Shown piece after piece: positions 45,428 through 54,368 of a stretch of DNA of 64,000 bases; within the stretch, counting starts at the first letter, position 1; every line of letters begins with the position of its first letter. The stretch spans positions 62,001 to 126,000 of the forward strand of contig CBFIBG010000005.1 in assembly GCA_965660815.1 (NCBI GenBank), given 5' to 3'. Under the pieces are notes generated by a model that worked only from the letters and a program-made list of their open reading frames with translations, was not told the origin of the DNA and made no database searches. The DNA is from Glaciecola sp965660815 (GTDB taxonomy: Bacteria; Pseudomonadota; Gammaproteobacteria; Enterobacterales; Alteromonadaceae). Made by a program: the position numbers and the translations under genes.

Positions 45428-45462
45428 AACACATTAATATGCTTAAAATCGGCCTAAGTGAT

Positions 45463-45486
45463 AAGCCAGCAATGCATTACTGGCTT
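45463..45486. terminator. bidirectional hairpin between glnB and slyD
   Basis: A near-perfect 24-base palindrome: AAGCCAG at the left and CTTGGCTT-type complement CTGGCTT at the right, with inner AATG/CATT and one C-A mismatch. It lies between two convergent genes and can act for both; no long T run. Confidence 0.5.
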
Positions 45487-45495
45487 GTATTGTTG

Positions 45496-45975
45496 TTAGT
45501 GACTACAACCGCCAGGGCCATGTACATGACCGTGAGATAACTCGTCTTGTGTTGCATCGCGAACTTCGACAATATCGACATCAAACACTAACGTTTGACC
45601 TGACAATGGGTGATTTCCATCGACAGTGACAAATTCATCGGTTTTATCGACAATCACTACTGACTGTTCGCCATTATCCGTCGTTGCTCTAAAACTCATG
45701 CCTACCTCTACATCCATCCCGTCAAACATGGTCACTGGAACTTGCTGAACCAATTGATCATGTCTTTCTCCATATGCTTTGTCCGGTTCAATGGTAATTT
45801 CAAATTTATCACCTGTTTGACGACCCTCTAGCGCGTCTTCTAGTCCGGCGATCATAAATTTGCTGCCTTGTATGAAAGCAAGTGGTTCAGAATCACGGGA
45901 TTCATCAATGAGATCACCATTAGGTGTTTTAACTGAATAATGTATTGTTACGACTTTGTTTTGTGAGATGAGCAT
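45496..45975 (-). CDS. slyD: FKBP-type peptidyl-prolyl isomerase SlyD
   Basis: 159 residues. FKBP domain split by the insert-in-flap chaperone domain (VVTIHYSVKTPNGDLIDESRD; DKAYGERHDQLVQQVPVTMF; VDGNHPLSGQTLVFDVDIVEV). The C-terminal metal-binding tail is short (HGHVHGPGGCSH) compared with E. coli, but retains four His and a Cys, suggesting reduced nickel-binding capacity. AAGGA is placed 6 nt before the ATG. Second SlyD-type protein in the window after FkpB. Confidence 0.93.
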   Translation of the reverse strand: MLISQNKVVTIHYSVKTPNGDLIDESRDSEPLAFIQGSKFMIAGLEDALEGRQTGDKFEITIEPDKAYGERHDQLVQQVPVTMFDGMDVEVGMSFRATTDNGEQSVVIVDKTDEFVTVDGNHPLSGQTLVFDVDIVEVRDATQDELSHGHVHGPGGCSH

Positions 45976-46004
45976 GCGTTTCCTTCTGTATATAAGAACT
46001 AATC

Positions 46005-46976
46005 TTATTGTTCGATTGAATAAGGTAAGGGCTGTATAGACAACTCTTGCTGACTACCTTTTAAGCGTAACACAGAGCCCACTGCTGTGTCATTTGCCAT
46101 TACTGCCAATCCTTTAAATTCTGTACTTTGGTCATTCTCAAGCTTGACTACTCTCAAAATGGTTCCACCTCTTCTCCAACTTTCATCAATTTTAACCTCG
46201 ATTGAATCACCGACACTAGGCTCTTTAGCTAATGTGTTTGGAGTAGACGTTTCACCTTGAAAGATAAAAGTCGCTCGTTTGTTTTTGCCAAGAAACTTTG
46301 TCCTAGCAACTACTTCTTGACCCATATAACACCCTTTATCGAAATCAATCGCATTTAGGTATTGCAGATTAAGCATTTGAGGCACATATTGAGAGATCGT
46401 CGGTGATTGTATGTTTGATAACCCTGCTTCAATTTCCAGTTTCTCCCAGATCTGCTCTGAATTTGTCAAATCCCCCGTAACTTCGCGTAATTGTTGTTCA
46501 CCGTCTTCAGTTGCGATAAATAAATACCGTTTAGAAGAATCGTTGAAGCTAATTACCTGACCAAAACTGTTTTGTACACTGCTAAGATGTTCATCAACAG
46601 CATCTGGAAACAACGTCTTTAAATCTTTGGAAGCGTCATCTCCGTAAACGCCGAAAATTTTCATTCTATCGCATAATTTAATCTCAACTTTAGAGAATAC
46701 TCCGTACTTCTTTAGCTGCTGTAAGCTTTCACTTGCAGAATCTTTGTGAGCGGTTAAAAAATAATTGTTTTTGAATTTGGATAAAAAAGAAACTGAAAAC
46801 ATCTTGCCTTTAAAATCACAGTGTGCCGTTAGTCTTGCCTTGTTTTCGTCGAAATTTTTTGTGTCAACTGTTAGTTGACCATGCAAATAATCACTGCTCT
46901 GCTCACCTTCAATTCGAATGATGCTCAAACTTTTTAAAGGGGTAATAAAGTTGCTCGGGTTCAAGTTGCACTCCAT
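46005..46976 (-). CDS. ygfZ: tRNA-modifying protein YgfZ (folate-binding, Fe-S repair)
   Basis: GcvT-like folate-binding protein needed for activity of some Fe-S enzymes such as MiaB. 323 residues from ATG 46976; a TTG 15 bases upstream is an alternative start. The diagnostic K-G-C-Y-x-G-Q-E motif is present as FDKGCYMGQEVVARTKFLG near residue 230. It is divergent from sdhE, the same neighbourhood as in E. coli (ygfZ / sdhE-ygfX). Confidence 0.95.
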   Translation of the reverse strand: MECNLNPSNFITPLKSLSIIRIEGEQSSDYLHGQLTVDTKNFDENKARLTAHCDFKGKMFSVSFLSKFKNNYFLTAHKDSASESLQQLKKYGVFSKVEIKLCDRMKIFGVYGDDASKDLKTLFPDAVDEHLSSVQNSFGQVISFNDSSKRYLFIATEDGEQQLREVTGDLTNSEQIWEKLEIEAGLSNIQSPTISQYVPQMLNLQYLNAIDFDKGCYMGQEVVARTKFLGKNKRATFIFQGETSTPNTLAKEPSVGDSIEVKIDESWRRGGTILRVVKLENDQSTEFKGLAVMANDTAVGSVLRLKGSQQELSIQPLPYSIEQ

Positions 46977-47116
46977 TAAATTTCTACTCAATTGCTAAAT
47001 GTATATGGGCATCAGATTCATTTGCAATCGATTTTCAAACAAATAAAAAACTAAAGTCCAGTTTTCAGTACAAGTCACTAGTGATATCATCCAACTGAAA
47101 ATAAAAGGAGAACACA

Positions 47117-47398
47117 TTGGATAATCAGCAATTTCCGGATAAACGACTTAACCGTCTAAAATGGGCCTGTCGCAGGGGGATGTTGGAATTAGATGTCTTG
47201 TTTTTACCCTTTGTTGAACAAGCTTTTGATACCATGTCATTTTCTGAAAAAGAAACGTTTGAGCGACTTTTAACATGTGACGACCCTGATTTATTTGCAT
47301 GGTTTATGGGACATAAGCCCTGCAAAGATCCGGACCTTAGTGCAATGGTTAAACACGTTAAAACCAGCATCGAAATAAAAGCCGAGGACAACTATTAG
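47117..47398 (+). CDS. sdhE: succinate dehydrogenase flavinylation factor SdhE
   Basis: Small helical protein that promotes covalent FAD attachment to SdhA (and FrdA). 93 residues. The family motif RGMLELD (in KWACRRGMLELDVLFLPF) and LTCDDPDLFAWFMGH are intact. The start is TTG at 47117 with AGGAG 6 nt upstream; no ATG is available nearby. Its stop codon TAG (47396-47398) overlaps the proposed ygfX start. Confidence 0.95.
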   Translation: MDNQQFPDKRLNRLKWACRRGMLELDVLFLPFVEQAFDTMSFSEKETFERLLTCDDPDLFAWFMGHKPCKDPDLSAMVKHVKTSIEIKAEDNY

Positions 47399-47924
47399 TC
47401 GGCAAACCTTTGATGAAGAAATCAATTACCCATTCAAATTAATTGACATTGACGTTATCGTCCATTGGCACTTGTACAGTGCATTTACAGTTCTCATAGC
47501 TTGTCTTGGATGTGCTTTCTATTTTTTGAGTGGTTTTGGATGCTCCGATTATACATTGATTTTGGTGAGCCTATTATATGCTTTAGCGGTAGCATTCCTA
47601 TGCTGTGATTACTGTATTAAAGGTGCTAGCTTTTCACTCAAACTTGAATCATCAGGTGTCTCAATAATTGCCGTACCAAAAGATGACCGGAATATCCGCT
47701 CAATTAAGCCGTCAGTACCCTCAAGTTTTACTTATGAGATATGTGGTCAAGGCTCATTGTTATGTATGTTTGGTGTTTTTTTGCAACTGCGCCAAGTTAA
47801 TACACTATGCTGTGCCCCGAAACGCATGTTATCTTGTCCACAAAGACAGATGATCTTCATTCCTAGACTATTTTTAGACTCTGTCTCTTATAAAGCAATT
47901 TGCAGGGACATAATTTGGAGTTAA
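47394..47924 (+). CDS. ygfX: YgfX-like membrane protein, probable ATT start
   Basis: Partner of SdhE in the conserved sdhE-ygfX pair. The frame has two adjacent N-terminal membrane helices (FTVLIACLGCAFYFLSGF and YTLILVSLLYALAVAFLCC), a soluble Cys-containing domain and FIPRLFLDSVSY near the end, as expected for the YgfX topology. The first standard start codon is TTG at 47472, which has no SD and would remove the residues before helix 1. The frame stays open back to a TAA at 47376 with no ATG/GTG/TTG, and an ATT at 47394 lies 6 nt after GAGG and overlaps the sdhE stop (ATTAG). This would give 176 residues. The family call is moderately sure; the ATT start is inferred. Confidence 0.65.
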   Translation: MSRQTFDEEINYPFKLIDIDVIVHWHLYSAFTVLIACLGCAFYFLSGFGCSDYTLILVSLLYALAVAFLCCDYCIKGASFSLKLESSGVSIIAVPKDDRNIRSIKPSVPSSFTYEICGQGSLLCMFGVFLQLRQVNTLCCAPKRMLSCPQRQMIFIPRLFLDSVSYKAICRDIIWS

Positions 47925-48242
47925 TGAAAGCGTAACAAGTATCTATGTTCTGCGGTATTAAAATATAATTTATGTAGTAGTTTTAAATCTTGTGTGTTTA
48001 ATATTATCGTGTTTCCAATTTTTGTACTAAAATTTAAGTGTATATTTAAATTATGCAAGGACCAAGAGCGTTTCGGCGCAGTTGAACAACAATCATAGAC
48101 ACAAGCATCGCTATTTTATTATTGAAATGATTTGGCTAGCGTCAGGTCTCTGAATTGTCTATTGTTTAACTTTATGTGCTCAACCATAGTTTGTTAATCA
48201 AATCTCGCTTTATTTCAGTGTAGTAGTCATAAAGGAATTAGA
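47925..48242. other. non-coding stretch before the MaoC-like gene
   Basis: 318 bases without a supportable reading frame. It contains an AT-rich inverted repeat, AATTTAA (48031-48037) and TTAAATT (48046-48052), which could be part of the promoter region of the next gene. Nothing else was recognised. Confidence 0.4.
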
Positions 48243-49187
48243 ATGGATACTTCAATTATATCGTTATATGCAAAAGCAGTTGCGTTTAAACCAACATATG
48301 CAGAAGCAGATACACCTCTTATGCCTGAGTGTAAGAGAAGCAAACAAATAACGATTTCAGAGTCCCATGTGAATACTTATGATGCCATTACTAAATGGAA
48401 CTCAACACAAGGTGTTCATCCGAATTATGTACAGACATTATCCTTGCCAATGCAGCTTGATATGATGGTACAAGATTCTTTTCCCTTTAAGCCATTGGGG
48501 TTAGTGCACATTGGTAATCAAATCGATGTCTTTAAATTACCGACTATTAATCAAAAAATTCTATTAGTCACAGAATTTGGCAATACTTACTTTCATAAAA
48601 AAGGCTGGTTATTTGAAGTCACCACAAAGGCTTATGATTTTGAATTATGTTCACATGAAAGCAAGTCATTGGCGCATCAGCCTTTAATAGTAGGAAATAG
48701 TGTTTATTTGGCGCGAAAGCAACATGACAAGGAAAAACTGCGTCATCTCAGTGAAAAGTCTATTGATGTGCCAGATTGGATAAAGCTGGGTCAATCCAAA
48801 ATATCTCAAGCTCTTGACTCTTATCAGAACTTAGAATCTTTTAGCTTTGAAAGTGATATTGGTAGACGGTATGCAAGAGTATCGGGTGATTACAATCCCA
48901 TTCATCTTCACCCCTTAACCGCAAAAATGCTAGGCTTTAAAAAAGCGATAGCTCATGGCATGTTTTCAAAAGCAATCGCTATTTCATGCTTGCATAATCA
49001 ACAATGGCTTAATGAAGAGACCTTTCAGGTAAAAACGGTTTTCATGCAACCCATTGGCTTGCCGGCTAAGTTAGATATGGTGGGCAAGGCGCTCACTATT
49101 GAGAATAGAAAAGACTTCATGTTAACCAGTGAAAGCAAGTTCAAAACTCGAGTTCACCTTTTTGGCGAGGTATGCGAACTAAATTAG
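48243..49187 (+). CDS. MaoC-like dehydratase-domain protein
   Basis: 314 residues. The C-terminal half has the hydratase-2 (R-hydratase/MaoC) signature RYARVSGDYNPIHLHPLTAKMLGFKKAIAHGMFSKA, with the catalytic Asp-His pair. The N-terminal half looks like a second, degenerate hot-dog domain (LVHIGNQIDVF; FEVTTKAYDF). No signal peptide. The likely activity is hydration of an enoyl thioester, in fatty-acid or polyhydroxyalkanoate metabolism, but the substrate cannot be inferred because no lipid genes lie nearby. Own transcription unit. Confidence 0.82.
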   Translation: MDTSIISLYAKAVAFKPTYAEADTPLMPECKRSKQITISESHVNTYDAITKWNSTQGVHPNYVQTLSLPMQLDMMVQDSFPFKPLGLVHIGNQIDVFKLPTINQKILLVTEFGNTYFHKKGWLFEVTTKAYDFELCSHESKSLAHQPLIVGNSVYLARKQHDKEKLRHLSEKSIDVPDWIKLGQSKISQALDSYQNLESFSFESDIGRRYARVSGDYNPIHLHPLTAKMLGFKKAIAHGMFSKAIAISCLHNQQWLNEETFQVKTVFMQPIGLPAKLDMVGKALTIENRKDFMLTSESKFKTRVHLFGEVCELN

Positions 49188-49223
49188 CGCAAGCAAGTAT
49201 ACAAACCAGGCGAACTCGACGTA

Positions 49224-50891
49224 TTAATACTTATCCATGTTATTTTTATTAATTACTGTTGGACTAGGATTTTTCAAAGGCTCTGGATAATCTAGATTAT
49301 AATGTAATCCTCGGCTTTCTTTTCTGCGCATAGCGCAAATAACAATTAACTGAGCCACACAAACCAAATTTCTCAATTCCAACATATTATTGCTGACTTT
49401 AAAATTTGAATAGTATTCATCAATCTCTTGTTTGAGCAACTGAATGCGTCGAAGCGCTCTTTCGAGCCTTTTATTGGTTCTCACAATCCCAACAAAATCC
49501 CACATAAACAGACGCAACTCATGCCAATTATGCTGGATTATAACCGCTTCGTCAGAATCAATTACTCTACTTTCATCCCATGGCTTTATGGGTTTTTGAT
49601 TTAATGCGCTGCGATGGTTTTTTAATATATGCCTTGCACATGAATGAGCGAATACGACACACTCCAGCAAACTGTTGCTTGCCATCCTGTTGGCCCCATG
49701 CAGACCCGTGTAAGCAACTTCGCCAATAGCATAGACATTGTCTAAGTTTGTTCGTGCGTCCAAATCCGTCACAACGCCACCACAACTGTAATGTGCGGCG
49801 GGAACCACCGGGATTGGCTGTCGTGTAATATCAATTCCCAAAGACCGGCATTTTCGGTAAATGTTAGGGAAGTGTTTGACAATAAAATCGCTCGGCTTGT
49901 GACTAATATCTAAATACATGCAGTCTTCGCCCAAGCGTTTCATTTCATAGTCAATCGCGCGCGCTACAATATCTCTAGGCGCCAAATCACCTCTCTCATC
50001 AAACTTATGCATAAATTTTGTCCCATCTTTATGGCATAAAAACGCACCTTCTCCCCTAAGCGCCTCAGTAATTAGAAAGTTACCCGCATCCGGATGATAT
50101 AAACAGGTTGGATGAAATTGATTAAACTCCATATTAGCGATGTTGCAGCCGGCGCGCCAAGCCATGGCTATTCCATCACCACTGGCGACGTCTGGATTAG
50201 ACGTATACTGATATACTTTGCTGCCCCCTCCTGTGGCAAGCGCAATGAATTTTGCTCTAATTACTTCTACCGTTTCTTTTTTCCTATTCCACACATAAGC
50301 GCCAGCACAAAAATTATCGGTTTTGTCATATTTGATAAGATCTATGGCATTATAGCGTTCAAAAATATGAATGTTGTGATGATGTTTGACACTATCAGAA
50401 AGAGTGCTTTGTACTGCCTGTCCAGTCGCATCAGCAGCATGCAGTATGCGCCGGTGTGAATGTCCGCCTTCACGAGTTAGATGAAACCGTTTATTTCCAT
50501 TGTCATCTTTCTCTTCATCAAAAGGAACACCATGTTCAATCAGCCATTGCATGCTGGTCTTTGCATTTTCAGCTGTGAATCTAACTACCGATTCTTCACA
50601 CAAACCCGCACCAGCTTTTAACGTATCATTTATATGACTTTCGATAGAGTCATTATCGTCAAACACGGCCGCTATCCCACCCTGGGCATAGCGCGTTGAG
50701 CCCTCATTAATGTCACTTTTACTTAAAACAATAACATTACAACTTTCAGCAAGATTAAGGGCAAGGCTCAATCCAGCAGCTCCACTGCCTATGACCAACA
50801 GGTCGCAGGTGTGTTCAATGTGTTGTTGTGTGTGCATATTTTGAGTCTGGTTGTATGAATTTGAGTCACTGTTTTTATTTTTAATGGTCAT
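49224..50891 (-). CDS. nadB: L-aspartate oxidase
   Basis: FAD enzyme that oxidises aspartate to iminoaspartate, first step of de novo NAD synthesis with NadA. 555 residues. The N-terminal FAD site is CDLLVIGSGAAGLSLALNLAE, followed by the GSTRYAQGGIAAVF segment, the active-site region REGGHSHRRILHAADATGQ, and the C-terminal NSLLECVVFAHSCA. The first 27 residues before the FAD fold are low-complexity; an ATG at 50837 is an alternative start. Divergent from rpoE, as in E. coli and Vibrio. Confidence 0.97.
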   Translation of the reverse strand: MTIKNKNSDSNSYNQTQNMHTQQHIEHTCDLLVIGSGAAGLSLALNLAESCNVIVLSKSDINEGSTRYAQGGIAAVFDDNDSIESHINDTLKAGAGLCEESVVRFTAENAKTSMQWLIEHGVPFDEEKDDNGNKRFHLTREGGHSHRRILHAADATGQAVQSTLSDSVKHHHNIHIFERYNAIDLIKYDKTDNFCAGAYVWNRKKETVEVIRAKFIALATGGGSKVYQYTSNPDVASGDGIAMAWRAGCNIANMEFNQFHPTCLYHPDAGNFLITEALRGEGAFLCHKDGTKFMHKFDERGDLAPRDIVARAIDYEMKRLGEDCMYLDISHKPSDFIVKHFPNIYRKCRSLGIDITRQPIPVVPAAHYSCGGVVTDLDARTNLDNVYAIGEVAYTGLHGANRMASNSLLECVVFAHSCARHILKNHRSALNQKPIKPWDESRVIDSDEAVIIQHNWHELRLFMWDFVGIVRTNKRLERALRRIQLLKQEIDEYYSNFKVSNNMLELRNLVCVAQLIVICAMRRKESRGLHYNLDYPEPLKNPSPTVINKNNMDKY

Positions 50892-51071
50892 TATTTGTAA
50901 TTACTTAAGCTTAGGGCAGGTCAATGTGTACTGAGTCAAATTTTGTATCAGTAACGAATAATAACAAATTTAAACTTTAAAAAAGTAATATAATCCCAAT
51001 TTTATATCAAAATGAGCATCTAAACATTTTAATCCGACGTGTTTAACATAAAGTAGATAAAATAATTTGAA

Positions 51072-51099
51072 AAAACTTATTATTAGTAATGTGGTCATA
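51072..51099 (+). promoter_or_regulatory. putative sigma-E autoregulatory promoter of rpoE
   Basis: AAAACTT (51072-51078), a 15-base spacer, and GTCATA (51094-51099). This resembles the sigma-E consensus (GGAACTT-N15/16-GTCTAA), with the AACTT core preserved, 47 bases before the rpoE start. Sigma-E autoregulation is known in related bacteria. Confidence 0.5.
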
Positions 51100-51145
51100 C
51101 CAACTAACTTGCCCGCAGCCATTAAAGTAGTAGGTTAGAGGAGAA

Positions 51146-51733
51146 ATGGCATCAATGAGCGAGCAAAAAACCGATCAAGAATTAGTAAGCATGGTGCAAA
51201 GTGGCAATAAGAATGCTTTTAACCTATTGGTTACAAGGCATCAAAATAAAGTCATGAATATCGTTGCGCGCTATGTAAAAAATTCAGGAGATGTCGCTGA
51301 TGTGACCCAAGAAGCGTTTATAAAAGCGTATAGAGCTTTGCCCAACTTCAGAGGTGAAAGTGCTTTTTATACATGGTTATATCGCATCGCTGTCAACAGT
51401 GCAAAAAACTATCTAACGTCTCAGGGACGAAAACCACCCGCTAGCGACGTAGATGCACAGGAGGCTGATTTTTATGATGGCAGTGAGGCTCTTAAAGAGA
51501 ATGCTTCACCAGAAAACAAGCTGCTTTCTGATGAACTACAAGCAAAGTTGTTTGCGACTATCGAAAGTTTGCCTGACGACCTGCGAGCTGCAATAACGCT
51601 GCGTGAGATAGATGGATTAAGTTATGAAGAAATAGCCGATGTGATGGAATGTCCCGTCGGGACAGTGCGCTCTAGAATTTTTAGAGCAAGAGAAGCCATT
51701 GATAAAGTAATAGTGCCTCTAATACAGAAATAG
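51146..51733 (+). CDS. rpoE: RNA polymerase sigma-E factor (ECF)
   Basis: 195 residues, the standard size for the envelope-stress ECF sigma factor. Region 2 is NAFNLLVTRHQNKVMNIVARYV...DVTQEAFIKAYRALPNFRGES with FYTWLYRIAVN. Region 4 is LPDDLRAAITLREIDGLSYEEIADVMECPVGTVRSRIFRARE. GAGG precedes the ATG at 51146 by 4 nt; the ATG at 51155 is an alternative. It leads the rpoE-rseA-rseB-rseC operon and is held inactive by RseA until RseA is proteolysed. Confidence 0.97.
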   Translation: MASMSEQKTDQELVSMVQSGNKNAFNLLVTRHQNKVMNIVARYVKNSGDVADVTQEAFIKAYRALPNFRGESAFYTWLYRIAVNSAKNYLTSQGRKPPASDVDAQEADFYDGSEALKENASPENKLLSDELQAKLFATIESLPDDLRAAITLREIDGLSYEEIADVMECPVGTVRSRIFRAREAIDKVIVPLIQK

Positions 51734-51865
51734 TATGTGCAAGCAGGCTATTTTGTGTACACTATTCGAGTGTTTCAAAGTTAAGTGTAAATTTTTGTAC
51801 AAACAAATTGAACCATTTCTAATTTTAAAATACTAAACACTAACTGGTATCAAGGTTGTGAGTAT

Positions 51866-52480
51866 ATGACTCAAGAATATGAAAAGTTGTCGGCATTAGT
51901 AGACGGAGAGTTTGACTCCGAACCATCTAATTCAGAAAGTATAATAAAAGCCATTAGCGAAAATTCTGAGCTAAATAGTAAATGGAAAAGCTATCACTTG
52001 ACGCGCGATTTAATGAGAAACGATGCATCTAGTGATATTAGTTTTGATATAAGCGCTAGGGTAGCAGAAGCCCTTGATAATGAACTGCCAATTGTTGCTC
52101 CGAAACGTAACTGGAGAGAGCAACCGGTCATCGCTGCAGTTCTGCCAATATTGAGACAAAGTGGACAACTGGCTATGGTAGCGTGCGTCACCGCCTTAGT
52201 TATTTTTGGTTTTCAAACGTACAATCAACCAGAAACTTCAGATCCTTTTAGTACCGCGCCTCCCATTCTTGGCCCACAGGGTGGACTAGCACCAGTAAGT
52301 TTGCCGAGCAACACATCGTCCGAAGAGCGAATGAATCAACTACTGGAGCAAAGACGCCAGATTAACGCTTTGATCCAAGACCACTTGAGACAGCAAAAAT
52401 TGCGCTCAGTGGCCAATCAAGCTGTGCAAATAAATCCGAATGATACAAACAACGAAGAACTTTCAAGCGATAAACCATAA
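51866..52480 (+). CDS. rseA: anti-sigma-E factor RseA
   Basis: 204 residues. The N-terminal cytoplasmic anti-sigma domain has YEKLSALVDGEFDSE and WKSYHLTRDLMRND. There is one membrane helix (about 108-124, SGQLAMVACVTALVIFGF), then a periplasmic Gln-rich tail. This is the substrate of DegS and RseP in the stress pathway. It lies 132 bases after rpoE; rseB begins 5 bases after its stop. Confidence 0.92.
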   Translation: MTQEYEKLSALVDGEFDSEPSNSESIIKAISENSELNSKWKSYHLTRDLMRNDASSDISFDISARVAEALDNELPIVAPKRNWREQPVIAAVLPILRQSGQLAMVACVTALVIFGFQTYNQPETSDPFSTAPPILGPQGGLAPVSLPSNTSSEERMNQLLEQRRQINALIQDHLRQQKLRSVANQAVQINPNDTNNEELSSDKP

Positions 52481-52484
52481 TTTC

Positions 52485-53540
52485 ATGAAGTCATTGGTAT
52501 TTGAAAAACCGTTGCAGACCCTCTTGTTTGCAACGTTTTTTTTTGTTTTTACTTGTCCGTTTAATACAAGTGCACAAACAGATACACCAGAGCCGACTAT
52601 TAGCGAAACAGAGCGCTCTAATTCTGATGACTCACAGTTTGATGTCTTATCTGCTCACGCTTGGATGCAAAGGCTTACTGATTCGGTAAATACCGCACCA
52701 TTTGAAATAAGCTTTGTAGTTTCTGTACCAGGAAGAGATACCCTTCCTTATGTGTGGCGTCACGCTATCTTGGAGTCAGGGCTTGAAGTTGAGCAACTTA
52801 GTTTACTTAATGGCCCCGGGTTTGAGCAAATTAGAATCGACAATAAAGTCAGTGTGTTTGAACCTGGACACACTCCAGTAAGTGTAAGAGCCTCTGTTAT
52901 AGATGGTCCGATACCACATGCGTTTATTCATGATCCTGATTTGTTGAATGATGGATATGACATTTTACTTATGGGGCGAAATCGAATTTCAGGTAAAATG
53001 GCTCAACAAATTAGAGTAATAAGTAAGGATAAAACTCGCTATCAATACCACCTTTGGTTAGATGAAGAGAGTGGCTTGTTACTTAAACAGAACATGTATG
53101 ACCTGCAAGGTAATTTATTAGAACAGATACAGGTAACTCGGCTGATTATAGACGACAGCGTGAAAACTCAATTTTTGAACTTACAGGAAAACCAACTTCC
53201 GCCAGTTTCAAGAGCGTTTCTGCAGGAAAATAGTCAATTGCCTTGGACGTTGGAGTTTATGCCTGTTGGAATGCAAAAAGTATCACAAAATCTTCGGCGT
53301 ATACCGATTACCAATCAATTAGCAGAATATTTGATGATAAGTGATGGGTTAGTAGACGTGTCAATTTACGTTACCCAAGCCATAGAATCGAATCAAGATG
53401 ACTTAGCTTTAACGTCTGACGCAAAGTCTATAGTGTCTATATCAGATGGTCGATATCAGGTTACAGTGATTGGGGAAATACCCCTAGATACGGCCACTAA
53501 ATTAGCGAACTCCATTGTATTAATCGATGGTAATAGATAA
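52485..53540 (+). CDS. rseB: sigma-E regulatory protein RseB
   Basis: Periplasmic protein that binds RseA and shields it from proteolysis until lipoprotein or LPS signals release it. 351 residues from ATG 52485, which gives a clean signal peptide (KPLQTLLFATFFFVFTCPFNTSAQ); an ATG at 52440 would overlap rseA and bury the signal. MucB/RseB landmarks: AHAWMQRLTDSVNTAPFEISFV, YQYHLWLDEESGLLLKQNMYD, LPWTLEFMPVG. The gap to rseC is 2 bases. Confidence 0.92.
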   Translation: MKSLVFEKPLQTLLFATFFFVFTCPFNTSAQTDTPEPTISETERSNSDDSQFDVLSAHAWMQRLTDSVNTAPFEISFVVSVPGRDTLPYVWRHAILESGLEVEQLSLLNGPGFEQIRIDNKVSVFEPGHTPVSVRASVIDGPIPHAFIHDPDLLNDGYDILLMGRNRISGKMAQQIRVISKDKTRYQYHLWLDEESGLLLKQNMYDLQGNLLEQIQVTRLIIDDSVKTQFLNLQENQLPPVSRAFLQENSQLPWTLEFMPVGMQKVSQNLRRIPITNQLAEYLMISDGLVDVSIYVTQAIESNQDDLALTSDAKSIVSISDGRYQVTVIGEIPLDTATKLANSIVLIDGNR

Positions 53541-53542
53541 GT

Positions 53543-54031
53543 ATGATCGAAGAAACTGGAACTGTGGTGGCTGTGGATGGAAATAAAGCTTGGGTAGAAA
53601 CTTCAGTCAAGACAACCTGCTCGTCTTGCACAGCGAGCGATTCATGCCCAACGACCACAATTGCAAAAGCCTTTTCACCAAAACCAGAGCATATATTAAT
53701 TGATACTCCTTGCGAACTGGTTGTTGGTCAACAGGTAAAAATCGGGATCAATGAATCTGCATTGATAAACGCTTCTATAATGATTTATATATTGCCAATA
53801 TTCGCATTGATTGCGACGTCAACTTTATTGAATATGGTTATGCCCAATCTTCATGAGCTTGTTATTCTAATGTTTGGATGTGTGTCTTCTTTTCTGTGCT
53901 ATTGGTGGGTATCTGCTTCCTCTAAAAAACCAAACAATAAAAGTAAATTTAAGCCTGTATTCTTGGGGGCTACTCAACATCAAGTGGCAACTAAAAAACA
54001 CGAAATACCCGTACATAAACTCAATGAATGA
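53543..54031 (+). CDS. rseC: sigma-E regulatory protein RseC / SoxR-reducing family
   Basis: 162 residues. The N-terminal domain has a Cys cluster in KTTCSSCTASDSCPT typical of RseC/RsxC-type (PF04246) proteins. Two membrane helices lie in the middle (about 72-92 and 98-118), and a basic C-terminal tail follows. RseC is linked to envelope stress and to SoxR reduction, but its biochemistry is not settled. Last gene of the rpoE operon. Confidence 0.9.
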   Translation: MIEETGTVVAVDGNKAWVETSVKTTCSSCTASDSCPTTTIAKAFSPKPEHILIDTPCELVVGQQVKIGINESALINASIMIYILPIFALIATSTLLNMVMPNLHELVILMFGCVSSFLCYWWVSASSKKPNNKSKFKPVFLGATQHQVATKKHEIPVHKLNE

Positions 54032-54368
54032 TTCACGCGACACAAATACCTAAGGCCTTTGAGTTTGGTAGGTTAAAAATAACAACTATCAGCATAATTG
54101 CTTACACTTAATCACATCAATTCAGGCGGAAATAGTCGCAATTTGCTTCACAAAAAGGTACTATCTGCACGCTTTTTGCTATCGCATCTTTTCCCTAGAG
54201 TACGGCAGAACTTAGCAAGTAACTACACCAGACAATAAACGGGTTAGGGTGTTGACTAAGTTTCGATGAGGACTGAAAACTAAGCGGATAAGAGTGTAAT
54301 GAGCTTTATTTTTGAACACAATCCATGTCACCTTTGCTGTGATTATACCTAGGTAGTTTATTAACTGT
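54032..54368. other. intergenic region upstream of lepA
   Basis: 337 bases with no supportable reading frame. A TTGACT hexamer at 54252-54257 lacks a clear -10 partner. No terminator or RNA gene was recognised. The minus-strand frame covering 54212-54403 runs into lepA and is judged spurious. Confidence 0.4.

Noticed and set aside
48031..48052. AT-rich palindrome as a FadR or PsrA operator for the MaoC-like gene
   Set aside because: The sequence does not match either consensus as I know it and such AT palindromes are expected by chance in this DNA.
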